Origin: an uncultured Oscillospiraceae bacterium
Lineage (GTDB): Bacteria; Bacillota; Clostridia; Oscillospirales; Acutalibacteraceae
Reading direction: 5' to 3'
Assembly (NCBI GenBank): GCA_902478455.1
Contig: CABSLJ010000045.1
Coordinates: 1-15,063, forward strand
DNA length: 15,063 nt
The translations under genes and the position numbers were made by a program. Below the pieces are notes generated by a model that was given only the letters and a program-made list of their open reading frames with translations, did not search any database and had not been told where the DNA came from. Shown one piece after another: positions 7,078 to 14,300 of this stretch. Numbering within the stretch: position 1 is the stretch's first letter; each line of letters starts with the position of its first letter.

Positions 7078-7833
7078 TTATTCCTCCTGCGGGAAAACGC
7101 GCCGGAAAAAGTCCTCCGTGCGCTCCTCTCCCGTCCGCAGAAAACGCCCGAGCGAATAAAGCCGCTCCGGTTTTCCGGGGACAATCAGGTTGACCTTCTC
7201 CTCACAGGTCAGAGCGGCCCGAAAACCCATCTCTTGCAAAATGGCCGTCGACTCTTCGCTCACCGCCCCGAAGGGATAGACAAAGGCGGCCGCTTCCTCC
7301 CCGGTATGCATTCTGAGGCGGCGCTGCATCCGCCCGAGGTCCTGCATAAGCATCTCCCGGTACTGCGCAAGGCTTTCTCCCGGCGCCCGCCGCGCCCCGC
7401 AGCGCTCTTCGGTCCGGCGGTGCAGAGCATAGGAGTGGTTTTGCAGCTCTACGAATCCGCTTTGCACCGCTTCCCCGAGCTCAGACCAGTCGGCGCAGGC
7501 AAAGGGCGCATCCCGGCGGGACGCGGCCGCTCGGTCGCAATCCCGGCCGACGGGAGAAAGCACCATCCGCATGCCGTACCTGCGCATCAGCGGGAGAGCA
7601 TAACGGAGATTGTTGCGAAAGCCGTCGTCAAAGGTGAGCACCACCGGCTTCTCGGGCAGCGGAACACCGCTGTAAACATAAGCAAGCAGGTCCCGCACCA
7701 CCACGGCGCGGCAACCCCGTTCCGCAAGACAGCGGAGGTCCCCCTCCAGCGCCGCAGGACTGACGACGTATCTTCCGACCGCTTCGCCGGGCTCAAGCAC
7801 CGAATGGTACAGAATCACAGGTACCGGCTGCAT
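7078..7833 (-). CDS. Polysaccharide deacetylase 2 (NodB fold, no signal peptide)
   Basis: A 251-aa NodB/CE4-type deacetylase, expected to remove acetyl groups from N-acetylated sugars using a metal ion. Seen: the opening motif VPVILYHS, the catalytic/metal motif LTFDDG (Asp-Asp), the second metal motif NHSYALH with both histidines, and FVYPFGA. This PgaB/IcaB-like variant of the second motif (HSYxLH) is shared with deacetylase 1, and the two proteins align along their full length. Unlike its paralogue it begins directly with the domain. An in-frame TGA at 7855-7857 rules out an upstream signal peptide. ATG 7833 is preferred, with GGGAG about 10 bases upstream; GTG at 7842 is an alternative that would add three residues. 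It has a consensus promoter at 7870-7899. Export route and substrate are unknown. Confidence 0.88.
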   Translation of the reverse strand: MQPVPVILYHSVLEPGEAVGRYVVSPAALEGDLRCLAERGCRAVVVRDLLAYVYSGVPLPEKPVVLTFDDGFRNNLRYALPLMRRYGMRMVLSPVGRDCDRAAASRRDAPFACADWSELGEAVQSGFVELQNHSYALHRRTEERCGARRAPGESLAQYREMLMQDLGRMQRRLRMHTGEEAAAFVYPFGAVSEESTAILQEMGFRAALTCEEKVNLIVPGKPERLYSLGRFLRTGEERTEDFFRRVFPQEE

Positions 7834-7869
7834 CCTCTTCACACTCCCGAAACATCAGCATCCCTGTTC

Positions 7870-7899
7870 ATTATAGACGGCCGGTTCCTCTGCTGTCAA
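7870..7899 (-). promoter_or_regulatory. Full-consensus sigma-A promoter before deacetylase 2
   Basis: Read on the minus strand, TTGACA (7899-7894) and TATAAT (7875-7870) match the consensus perfectly with 18 bases between them. The start would fall near 7863, leaving a leader of about 30 bases. Deacetylase 2 and the acetyltransferase could therefore be expressed independently of the upstream amidase. Confidence 0.75.
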
Positions 7900-7935
7900 T
7901 CGGGGCAGGGAGCGGAACTTATCCCAAAAGGCGCG

Positions 7936-8676
7936 TTACCGCAGGGTGATGTACCGGCCGCTGGCATAACCGACCGTGCCGTCGTATTCCACGACGTACC
8001 AGCCGTTCCATTCGCCGACGACCGTCAGCGTTGAGCCGTTGGGCGCCTGCGTCAGCACGGGCGCGCCCGTGTTCGGCTTGCTGCGGATGTTGAGCCGGCC
8101 GCCCTGTGTTGTGACAACGCCTTGCCGCGGCGTCATCGGCGGCACAAAGGGAATGCCGAAATAATCGGCCAGCGACTGCACCAGATTGGCGGCGATCGGT
8201 TCGATGTTGTCCCGGATCCACTGGGCGTCCTGGGGATTGTCGTGATAAGCGATCTCGATCAGGACGGCCGGGGCTTTCGTAAGCCTCAGCTCGGCAAGCG
8301 AGGTATTTGCCACCGTTTTCACCCTGCTCGGATCGGGATAAATCTTTTTGAAATTTTCAGCGATGATTTCAGCCGCCCGCTTGCCCTGCGCACTGCCTGC
8401 GTAGTAGTAGACGTCGGTTCCCCGCACATTGCCCGCGTTGGCCGGAGGAGCCGCGTTGGAGTGCAGAGCGAGATGCAGGTCGAATCTTCCCGCGTTGGAC
8501 TGGTTGATCGCCTGGCGCAGCGTCATGCTGGGATTGTTGCGGACGTACTGGATGCCCGTGGAGCGAAGGTAGGGAACCATGGCGTCGGCCACCAGGTTCA
8601 TGTAATACTCCTCGTTGCCGCCGTCCACATACTGGTTGAACTCCTGCAGGGACGGACTCAGGTAAATTCTCGGCAT
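7936..8676 (-). CDS. N-acetylmuramoyl-L-alanine amidase (Amidase_3) with C-terminal SH3 domain
   Basis: A 246-aa predicted cell-wall hydrolase that would cut the bond between muramic acid and the stem peptide. Residues 1-175 fit the Amidase_3 fold: IYLSPS strand, GGNEEYY (zinc-ligand glutamate at 22 or 23), DLHLALHSNA (His72), GTDVYYY, and PAVLIEIAYHDN (catalytic Glu141). The usual first-ligand GHGG is replaced by SPSLQEFN, so the first zinc histidine is absent. Residues about 186-246 form a bacterial SH3 domain (RLNIRSKPNTGAPVL, then WYVVEYDGTVGYASGRYI), likely for wall binding. There is no signal peptide. The start is fixed by GAGGAGG just upstream of ATG 8676. It begins 35 bases after deacetylase 1, so they are probably one operon. 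Such leaderless forms also occur as spore or phage-type hydrolases. Confidence 0.88.
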   Translation of the reverse strand: MPRIYLSPSLQEFNQYVDGGNEEYYMNLVADAMVPYLRSTGIQYVRNNPSMTLRQAINQSNAGRFDLHLALHSNAAPPANAGNVRGTDVYYYAGSAQGKRAAEIIAENFKKIYPDPSRVKTVANTSLAELRLTKAPAVLIEIAYHDNPQDAQWIRDNIEPIAANLVQSLADYFGIPFVPPMTPRQGVVTTQGGRLNIRSKPNTGAPVLTQAPNGSTLTVVGEWNGWYVVEYDGTVGYASGRYITLR

Positions 8677-8711
8677 GTCTTTTCCTCCTCTTGCATGATA
8701 GATGGGACTGC

Positions 8712-9593
8712 TTACGATTCCGCCTTTTTGAGGACCCGTTCAAAGAAGGACTCGGTCCCGACGCCCCCCGCGCGCAGATAGCGCCCCAGAAGATAGAGGC
8801 ATTCCGGATCGCGCGTGACGTAATTGACCTTCTCCTCACAGGAGAAGGAAGCCTGAAAGCCCAGTTCTTTGACGACCTCCAGTGACGCCTCGCTGATCGC
8901 CCCGAAGGGATAGGTGAAGGCGGTCGGTTCAAAACCGGTGTATTCCTTCATCTTCCGCTGCATTTCACCGAGGTCGTTTCGAAGCGTCGTCTGGTATTCC
9001 TCCAGACTCTCCCCCTTGTTTTTCTTGGCCCCGTTGCGCGACTGGGAATTGCTGTGCAGATTGTAGGAGTGATTCTGCACCTCCACCAGACCGGAATCCA
9101 TCATCTCCTTGAGATGCGCCCAGGTGACCTGCGCATAGCTGGCGTTGGTGTCGGGAGATTCGGTGTACTGGTCGCAGTAACGACCCACAGGAGACAGAAC
9201 CATCTTCATGTTGTATTTCTGAAGCAGCGGAAAGGCGTAAACATAATTGTTGAGATAACCGTCGTCAAAGGTGATCATGATCGGTTTTTCCGGCAGTGGA
9301 ACGCCTCTGTAAACATAATCGAGCAAATCCTGCACGACGATGGTATTGTATCCGTGCTCCTTCAGGTATTTGAGATCCTCCTCGAACACGGTGGGGGACA
9401 ATATATATTTCCCCTGGAGCTTGCTGTCCTTGAGCAGTCCGTGATACATGATGATGGGCACGGCGACCGGGTCGTCCGGCACGGCGCCGGCCGGCGCCGC
9501 CGCGCTCCCCCATACCGCCGTCACAAGCCCCAGCAGAAGGACCGCGGCTATTGCCAAAGCCGCAAATCTGTGAATCCGCACACTGACGTACAT
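8712..9593 (-). CDS. Polysaccharide deacetylase 1 (secreted, NodB fold)
   Basis: A 293-aa CE4/NodB deacetylase, probably acting outside the membrane on peptidoglycan or an extracellular polysaccharide. Residues 1-37 form a signal peptide: positive start (RIHR), hydrophobic core (about 10-29), then small residues GSAAAPAGA. The catalytic domain has VPIIMYHG (45-52), TFDDG (108-112), NHSYNLH (174-180, two metal histidines) and FTYPFGAIS. This is the PgaB/IcaB-like spacing. The open frame extends much further upstream (to 10331) but would overlap the regulator gene on the other strand, so the start is ATG 9593, with GAGGG 8 bases upstream. GTG codons just before it are possible alternatives. It heads the cluster with the amidase 35 bases downstream, and is the paralogue of deacetylase 2. 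Confidence 0.92.
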   Translation of the reverse strand: MYVSVRIHRFAALAIAAVLLLGLVTAVWGSAAAPAGAVPDDPVAVPIIMYHGLLKDSKLQGKYILSPTVFEEDLKYLKEHGYNTIVVQDLLDYVYRGVPLPEKPIMITFDDGYLNNYVYAFPLLQKYNMKMVLSPVGRYCDQYTESPDTNASYAQVTWAHLKEMMDSGLVEVQNHSYNLHSNSQSRNGAKKNKGESLEEYQTTLRNDLGEMQRKMKEYTGFEPTAFTYPFGAISEASLEVVKELGFQASFSCEEKVNYVTRDPECLYLLGRYLRAGGVGTESFFERVLKKAES

Positions 9594-9803
9594 GACCCTC
9601 ACCCTCACTCCACAGGATGCATCCGCACCACAAGAATCCGGCCGGAACGCCCCGGCCTTTCTCTTTGCCCGGTTGTCCGGTGTTTCAGGTCCCGGTGCGG
9701 GACCGCATAGCCGGAACAGCGCTTCGGCCGTTCTTTTCCATATATAAGGCCGGACGGCCGAAATTAGTACCGAAAACCGCTGTAAAAAATCTGATAATCC
9801 CCC

Positions 9804-9832
9804 TTTACAAAAGAAATCCGTTCTGCTATAAT
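9804..9832 (+). promoter_or_regulatory. Strong promoter for the perR-like gene
   Basis: TTTACA (9804-9809), a 17-base spacer and a perfect TATAAT (9827-9832), with TG one base upstream of the -10, form a strong sigma-A promoter. Transcription should begin near 9839, immediately before the inverted repeat at 9844-9858. Confidence 0.8.
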
Positions 9833-9843
9833 TAAAACGAAAA

Positions 9844-9858
9844 CAATAATCATTATCA
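9844..9858 (+). promoter_or_regulatory. Fur/PerR-type operator (7-1-7 inverted repeat)
   Basis: CAATAAT-C-ATTATCA is a 15-base 7-1-7 inverted repeat with 5 of 7 plus 7 of 7 matches to the Fur-family core TGATAAT-N-ATTATCA; the right half is exact. It lies at about +5 to +20 of the regulator's own transcript, before the ATG at 9873. That position suits autorepression by the PerR-like protein it encodes. Binding is inferred. Confidence 0.65.
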
Positions 9859-9872
9859 AATTGGTGGTAGAT

Positions 9873-10280
9873 ATGGTAAAGAAACAAAACTACAGCCGCA
9901 AACGGGAAGCCATTCTCGAAGCGATCTGTTCGACCGATATCCACCCCACCGCTGATTGGATCTACCAGACCCTCAAGCCGAAATTCCCCGACCTGAGCCT
10001 TGGCACGGTCTACCGCAACATCACCCAGTTCAAGGAAAGCGGCCAGATTGTCAGCGTGGGCGTGGTCGGCGGTCAGGAACGGTTGGATGGAAACGTCCGC
10101 CCGCACGTACATTTCATCTGTTCGAGCTGCGGCTGCGTTCAGGATGTTGATATCCCTCCCCCGCGTCTGTCTTCCGAACAAGCTCTCTGCGAGCGGTATG
10201 GCCTGCGGGTCGACTATGAGGAGCTTGTTCTGCACGGCAAATGCGCCAATTGTCTGAAAGGGGATTCCCCTTCTCAATAA
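9873..10280 (+). CDS. perR: Fur-family peroxide-type regulator, PerR-like
   Basis: A 135-aa metal-dependent repressor of the Fur family. The N-terminal winged helix includes HPTADWIY (24-31) and LGTVYRN (43-49, recognition helix). The residues matching the PerR regulatory metal site are present: H24, D72 (in RLD), H78, H80 and D91. The last is Asp, as in PerR, rather than Glu as in most Fur proteins. The structural zinc cysteines are C83/C86 and C124/C127. ATG 9873 with GGTGG about 5 bases upstream is preferred; TTG 9861 and GTG 9864 are alternatives. It stands directly before reverse rubrerythrin, a known PerR target in clostridia, so a peroxide-sensing role is likely. A true metal-response assignment cannot be made from sequence alone. 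Confidence 0.88.
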   Translation: MVKKQNYSRKREAILEAICSTDIHPTADWIYQTLKPKFPDLSLGTVYRNITQFKESGQIVSVGVVGGQERLDGNVRPHVHFICSSCGCVQDVDIPPPRLSSEQALCERYGLRVDYEELVLHGKCANCLKGDSPSQ

Positions 10281-10322
10281 ACGGCCCCGCAGCGCGGAGC
10301 CGGAAGCGGAACGGCCGTTTTT
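10279..10322 (+). terminator. Likely intrinsic terminator after the perR-like gene
   Basis: Arms AAACGGCC (10279-10286) and GGCCGTTT (10313-10320), followed by more T residues (GTTTTTT), enclose a GC-rich interior with a small inner hairpin (CCGC/GCGG). It may be partial, so reverse rubrerythrin could receive read-through or have its own promoter in 10323-10378; none was clear. Confidence 0.5.
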
Positions 10323-10378
10323 TCCGGGCATGGCCGTGCGCTTCCAGAAACATAAATTAAATTTTGGAGGTCAAAGCG

Positions 10379-10924
10379 ATGAAAAAGTTTGTCTGTTCTG
10401 TTTGCGGTTATGTCCACGAGGGCGACGAGGCCCCCGATTTCTGCCCCCAGTGCAAGGCCCCGAAGGAAAAGTTTGTGGAGCAGAAGGGCGAGGTTTCCTG
10501 GGCCGCCGAGCATGTGGTCGGCGTTGCGCAGGGCGCCAGCGAGGACATCATGGCCGACCTGAGAATGAATTTCCAGGGCGAGTGCACCGAGGTTGGCATG
10601 TATCTGGCCATGGCCCGCGTGGCTCACAGAGAGGGTTATCCGGAAATCGGTCTGTACTGGGAGAAGGCCGCCTATGAAGAAGCCGAGCATGCCGCCAAGT
10701 TTGCCGAACTGCTGGGCGAGGTCGTCACCGACAGCACCAAGAAGAACCTCGAAATGCGTGTAGAGGCCGAAAACGGCGCCACCGCCGGTAAGTTTGACCT
10801 GGCCAAGCGTGCGAAGGCCGCCAATCTCGACGCCATCCATGACACCGTACATGAAATGGCCCGCGATGAGGCGAGACATGGCAAGGCGTTCGCCGGTCTG
10901 CTGGCCCGTTACTTCGGCAAATAA
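10379..10924 (+). CDS. Reverse rubrerythrin (rubredoxin domain first)
   Basis: A 181-aa anaerobic oxygen/peroxide-reducing protein with the reversed domain order seen in clostridia. The N-terminal rubredoxin-like Fe(Cys)4 knuckles are CSVCGYVH (C6, C9) and CPQC (C22, C25). A ferritin-like four-helix domain follows, with diiron ligands in NFQGECTEVGMYL, EEAEHAAKF and DEARHGKAF (ExxH-type motifs). This type passes electrons through rubredoxin to reduce H2O2 and O2 to water; electron donor genes are not in the window. The ATG at 10379 has TTGGAGG 8 bases before it; a TTG at 10364 is part of that ribosome binding site. It follows the perR-like gene by 98 bases, and it is a plausible PerR-regulon member. 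A hairpin at 10945-10982 follows. Confidence 0.92.
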   Translation: MKKFVCSVCGYVHEGDEAPDFCPQCKAPKEKFVEQKGEVSWAAEHVVGVAQGASEDIMADLRMNFQGECTEVGMYLAMARVAHREGYPEIGLYWEKAAYEEAEHAAKFAELLGEVVTDSTKKNLEMRVEAENGATAGKFDLAKRAKAANLDAIHDTVHEMARDEARHGKAFAGLLARYFGK

Positions 10925-10944
10925 GAAACGGCCGTTCCGCTACA

Positions 10945-10982
10945 AGTCCCCCTCGCAGCGTTTTTGCGCTGTGAGGGGGACT
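10945..10982 (+). terminator. Hairpin after reverse rubrerythrin, terminator-like
   Basis: AGTCCCCCTCGCAGCG and CGCTGTGAGGGGGACT pair over 16 bases with one G-U pair around a 6-base loop. The stem is strong but the following CTTGACTG is not a clean U-tract, so termination efficiency is uncertain. Confidence 0.55.
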
Positions 10983-11136
10983 CTTGACTGATCGGGACAA
11001 GAGAGGCCTCTGCGCAAGGATTGTTCTGCTCCTTTCTGAGAAAAGCGCCGAAGAGCCGCTTTCCTGGACGTCATTCTCCTGTGTCGGACTGGACTGACGC
11101 TAAAACCACATGTACAAAACGCGGGAGGTTTTCAGA

Positions 11137-11598
11137 ATGAATTCGATTTGCGGACTGGACTGCACCCAATGCACATTAAAGGACGCCTGCAAAGGATGCG
11201 CCGCAACCGGCGGCCATCCGTTCCGCGGCGGGTGTGTCATTGCGTCCTGCTGCCAAAACAGGGGGCACGGGCATTGCGGCGACTGTTCCGGCGGCGATTG
11301 CGAGCTCAAAGAAGCGCTGATTGCCGAATTCAATGCGCTCGGCATTGAGGACATGGCAAAGGTCACAGACCTCAATGCGCTCAAGGGTTCCTATATCAAT
11401 CTGGAATACACGCTGCCGAGCGGACAAGCCGCAAAGCTGCTGGACGACGAAAAAATTTATCTGGGCAACCAAATCTGCAAACAGGACAGCGGTCGTTGTT
11501 ATGGACTGGCGGCTGATGAAGATCATCTTTTGGTCTGCGAATACGGCGACGGCGGCGCAGACGCGGAAATCATTCTCTTCCGGAAGCGGAGAAAATGA
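11137..11598 (+). CDS. DUF3795-type cysteine-rich protein
   Basis: A 153-aa protein with an N-terminal cysteine cluster in residues 5-55: CGLDCTQC, CKGC, GGCVIASCC, CGDC and a last Cys at 55. This matches the DUF3795 pattern (CGxDCxxC...CxGC...CCxxxG). About eleven cysteines suggest metal or Fe-S binding, but the function of the family is unknown. Residues 56-153 are a small alpha/beta domain with no recognised motif. The start is ATG 11137 behind GGGAGG about 9 bases upstream; an ATG at 11110 would run through that site. It is probably its own transcription unit, ending in the terminator at 11686-11729. No signal peptide is seen, so a cytosolic location is likely. Confidence 0.85.
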   Translation: MNSICGLDCTQCTLKDACKGCAATGGHPFRGGCVIASCCQNRGHGHCGDCSGGDCELKEALIAEFNALGIEDMAKVTDLNALKGSYINLEYTLPSGQAAKLLDDEKIYLGNQICKQDSGRCYGLAADEDHLLVCEYGDGGADAEIILFRKRRK

Positions 11599-11685
11599 CG
11601 CACGGCGACAGAATTGTTCCCTCTTTCTGCAACGTAGTTTTCTTTTCGTCGGAGCAGATGCGCATACCGGCGTAAAACAAGCATC

Positions 11686-11729
11686 AAAAAACACGGCAGG
11701 ACGCTTTGGGGCGTCCTGCCGTGTTTTTT
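11686..11729. terminator. Bidirectional terminator between DUF3795 gene and hppA
   Basis: Perfect 19-base arms (11686-11704 and 11711-11729) around a 6-base loop TTTGGG, with A-tract and T-tract ends (GTGTTTTTTT). It serves the convergent genes on both sides. Confidence 0.92.
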
Positions 11730-11769
11730 TCGCTCATGGATTATGATTTTCCGCCGAAAAGATGGCTCC

Positions 11770-13874
11770 TTATTTTAACAGGGTGAAACGGGAGAACACG
11801 GAAACCAGGGTGTTCGCCACGGTAGACATCGTTTTGATAAAGATATCCAGCGCAACGCCCACAACATCCTTGCGGGTGTCGCCCACGGTATCGCCGGTGA
11901 CGGCGGCTTTGTGAGCAGGGGACTTCTTACCGTGTCCTTTCAGCATCCCACTCTCGATATACTTCTTTGCATTATCGAACGCGCCGCCGGAGTTCCCCAT
12001 AAAGATAGCGCGGGGAATGGCCACAATGGTGGCGCCAATCAAGATGCCGCCCACAAATTCGATACCGAAGAGGAATCCTCCTACCACAGGCACCAGAAGC
12101 GCCAACACAGAGGGAACGATCATCTTACGAAGCGCTTCTTTGGTTGCTGTTTGAATCATCCGGTTGTAATCAGGCTTAACGGTGCCTTCCAGAACACCGG
12201 GAATGGAAAGCAGCTTATCCCCCTCGTCTGCCATAATCTTAGCGGCATCGATGGTATTGTCGGTAAGCATGGCGCAGAAATATTCCACCAGAGCGCCGCC
12301 GATGATGCCGCCGGCCACCACCACGAAGGAGGCGAAATCCAGGACCTGCTGTCCCGCCGGGAAATTCTGAACGTAGGAGACAATCAGCGAAACCGTGGCA
12401 AACGCCGCGGAGCCGATGGCGAAGCCCTTGCCTACGGCAGCGGTGGTGTTGCCCACGGCGTCCAGTTTATCGGTAATGACCCGGACTTTTGCATCCAGAT
12501 GGCAGGATTCCGCCAGACCGCCGGCGTTATCCGCAATGGGGCCAAAGGCATCGATGGAAACCGTAGCGCCAACAAAGGAAAGCATTCCCAACGCGGAAAT
12601 AGCAATGCCATAGGTACCGCATACCCAACCGGAAATGAAAAGGCAAACTCCAATCAGCAGAACCGGGAAGAGAACCGAACGGGAGCCGATTGCATCGCCC
12701 TTGGTGATGACAAAAGCTTCTCCCTCGGTGGCCATTTCAGCCAGCTTACGAGTGGGTTTATGATCGGTGCTCGTATAATATTCCGTAATCATACCGATAG
12801 CCACGCCGCTGATAATGCCCAGCAGGGTGGAAATCCACGGAGAAACCCAGCCAAGTTTGAATTCGGCCGGCAATTCTACAGCGCCGCTGAACATGAAATA
12901 AGAGAGAGCCAGGCTCAGTCCCAGCGTAACGCCTGCAGAAATCCAAGTAGCCAGATTCAGTTCGCGGGAGGGATTATCGCCCATCTTGCGGACAGCGGCA
13001 AAGCCCAGGCCAACCAGGCAGCCAAACAATCCAATACCGGCAAGAGCAACGGGAAAGATCAGCGCATTCGTGAAAATCGCGCTGTCCTTCAGAACAAACA
13101 CAGCGATCATCATAGAAGCGGACATCGTCGCCACAAAGCTCTCCAGAAGGTCAGAGCAGTTTCCTGCAATATCATTCACATTGTCGCCGATGAAGTCCGC
13201 GATCACATTGGGAACACGGCTGTCATCCTCCGGCAGATCGTGGCGCAGCTTAGCCAGAATATCGGAGGAAATATCCGCCGCTTTGGTGTAGTTGCCGCCG
13301 GCTACACGGTTGAACATGGCCACAATGGAACAGCCGAGAGAATAGGTGGAAATCCGCATGATGGAGGCGTTGCAGGAAAGATCGGCCAAAAGCCCGCGGC
13401 CATCTTCCGCCGCAGTGGGATTCCCCCAAAAAAGGAGCACAAGAACCAAGCCCAGCATACCGAAAGCCTGTACGCTCAAGCCGCTGATGCTGCCGCCGCA
13501 GAGGGCAACCTTCACCGTTTCACCTACGGAAAGGGATTCTCTGGCCTTATTGGCGGTGCGCACATTGGCATATGTAGCGCTGCGCATGCCCAGAATGCAG
13601 ACGATGCTGCTCATGCAGGCGCCCAAAATAAAAGTGCGCTGGTGGCTTCAACAAACAACGAAAAAGCCAGAGCGATGACCGCAACAACAATTGCGACTGT
13701 TTTAAACTCTGTTTTCAGAAACATGGAAGCGCCGCTGCGGATAATTCCCGCCATTTCGACCATTTCTTTGGTTCCTTCGTTCATCTTCTTAATGCGGAAG
13801 AAATTGAAGATGACATAGGCCAAAGCGAGAACGATTAACCCCAATACAATTAGATAGCCCACGGAAACGTTCAT
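11770..13874 (-). pseudogene. hppA: Membrane-bound pyrophosphatase, K+-dependent type, frameshifted
   Basis: HppA hydrolyses PPi and pumps H+ or Na+ across the membrane. The frame from ATG 13874 (MNVSVGYLIVLG, NKEKKQI upstream) breaks near 13625-13633 in AAAATAAAA; the second frame resumes with ..LGACMSSIVCILGMRSATYANVRTANKA and continues to the stop at 11770. Inserting one base would give a 701-aa protein of normal length. Seen: DNAGGLAE, NSGGAFDNAKKYIE, GDTVGDTRKD, and GNTTAAVGKG (12453-12424), whose Ala/Gly pattern marks K+-dependent forms. The PPi motif is altered (ADISSDILAKLR instead of DVGADLVGKVE). Many membrane helices are visible. It is uncertain whether the shift is a real mutation or an assembly error, since the rest is intact. 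A promoter candidate lies at 13969-13996, and AAGGAG precedes the start. Confidence 0.93.
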
Positions 13875-14300
13875 AATTTGCTTCTTCTCCTTATTGCTGT
13901 ATTCTAACCGCGCAGATGGAAAAAACGAATAGAGGCTCCGCATTGCCTATATTGCGTCAAATCCACCCATTATATATTAGCGGAAAATGCTTTCAGAAGC
14001 AATGAAAGAATGAACAAATTATGAAAAATGGTCCACAAAAATCATCCCAGCAAATTTATTGAAAAAGCTGAAAACGCGCTTTTAAAACGCAAGAACGAAT
14101 CTATGACGTGTTTTTCAAGGTACGTGAGGGGCCATCCTGTGAAAGAGACAGTGTAAACTCAGCCAGCGCTTAGATCTACTAAAACACCTTCAACGGCAAC
14201 AGGCAGAGCTTCCGCTGAAACTCTGCCTGGAGCATATTGTCTACGGCCTGGAAAGAGAAGTACAGCTGCAGATTTCCACCAGAAAGACCTTGCCGTATTT
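13875..14300. other. Intergenic region upstream of hppA, possibly with a gene remnant
   Basis: About 425 bases, AT-rich from 13975 to 14100, holding the hppA promoter candidate. From about 14142 the plus strand has a protein-like open frame with no start codon and no ribosome binding site (see findings). Nothing else is recognised. Confidence 0.5.
13969..13996 (-). promoter_or_regulatory. Candidate promoter for hppA
   Basis: On the minus strand TATAAT (13974-13969) follows CTGAAA (13996-13991) by 16 bases. The -10 is exact but the -35 matches only 4 of 6. The start would be near 13962, leaving a leader of about 90 bases. Confidence 0.35.

Noticed and set aside
9594..10331. Long N-terminal extension of deacetylase 1 (would give 539 aa)
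   Set aside because: It runs antisense through the perR-like gene, and the signal peptide right after ATG 9593 shows where the real protein starts.
11911..13818. Long plus-strand open frame (over 600 codons) opposite hppA
   Set aside because: It is the antisense shadow of the pyrophosphatase gene: low-complexity H, N, G and Q-rich translation with no family motif, while the minus strand shows the pyrophosphatase motifs.
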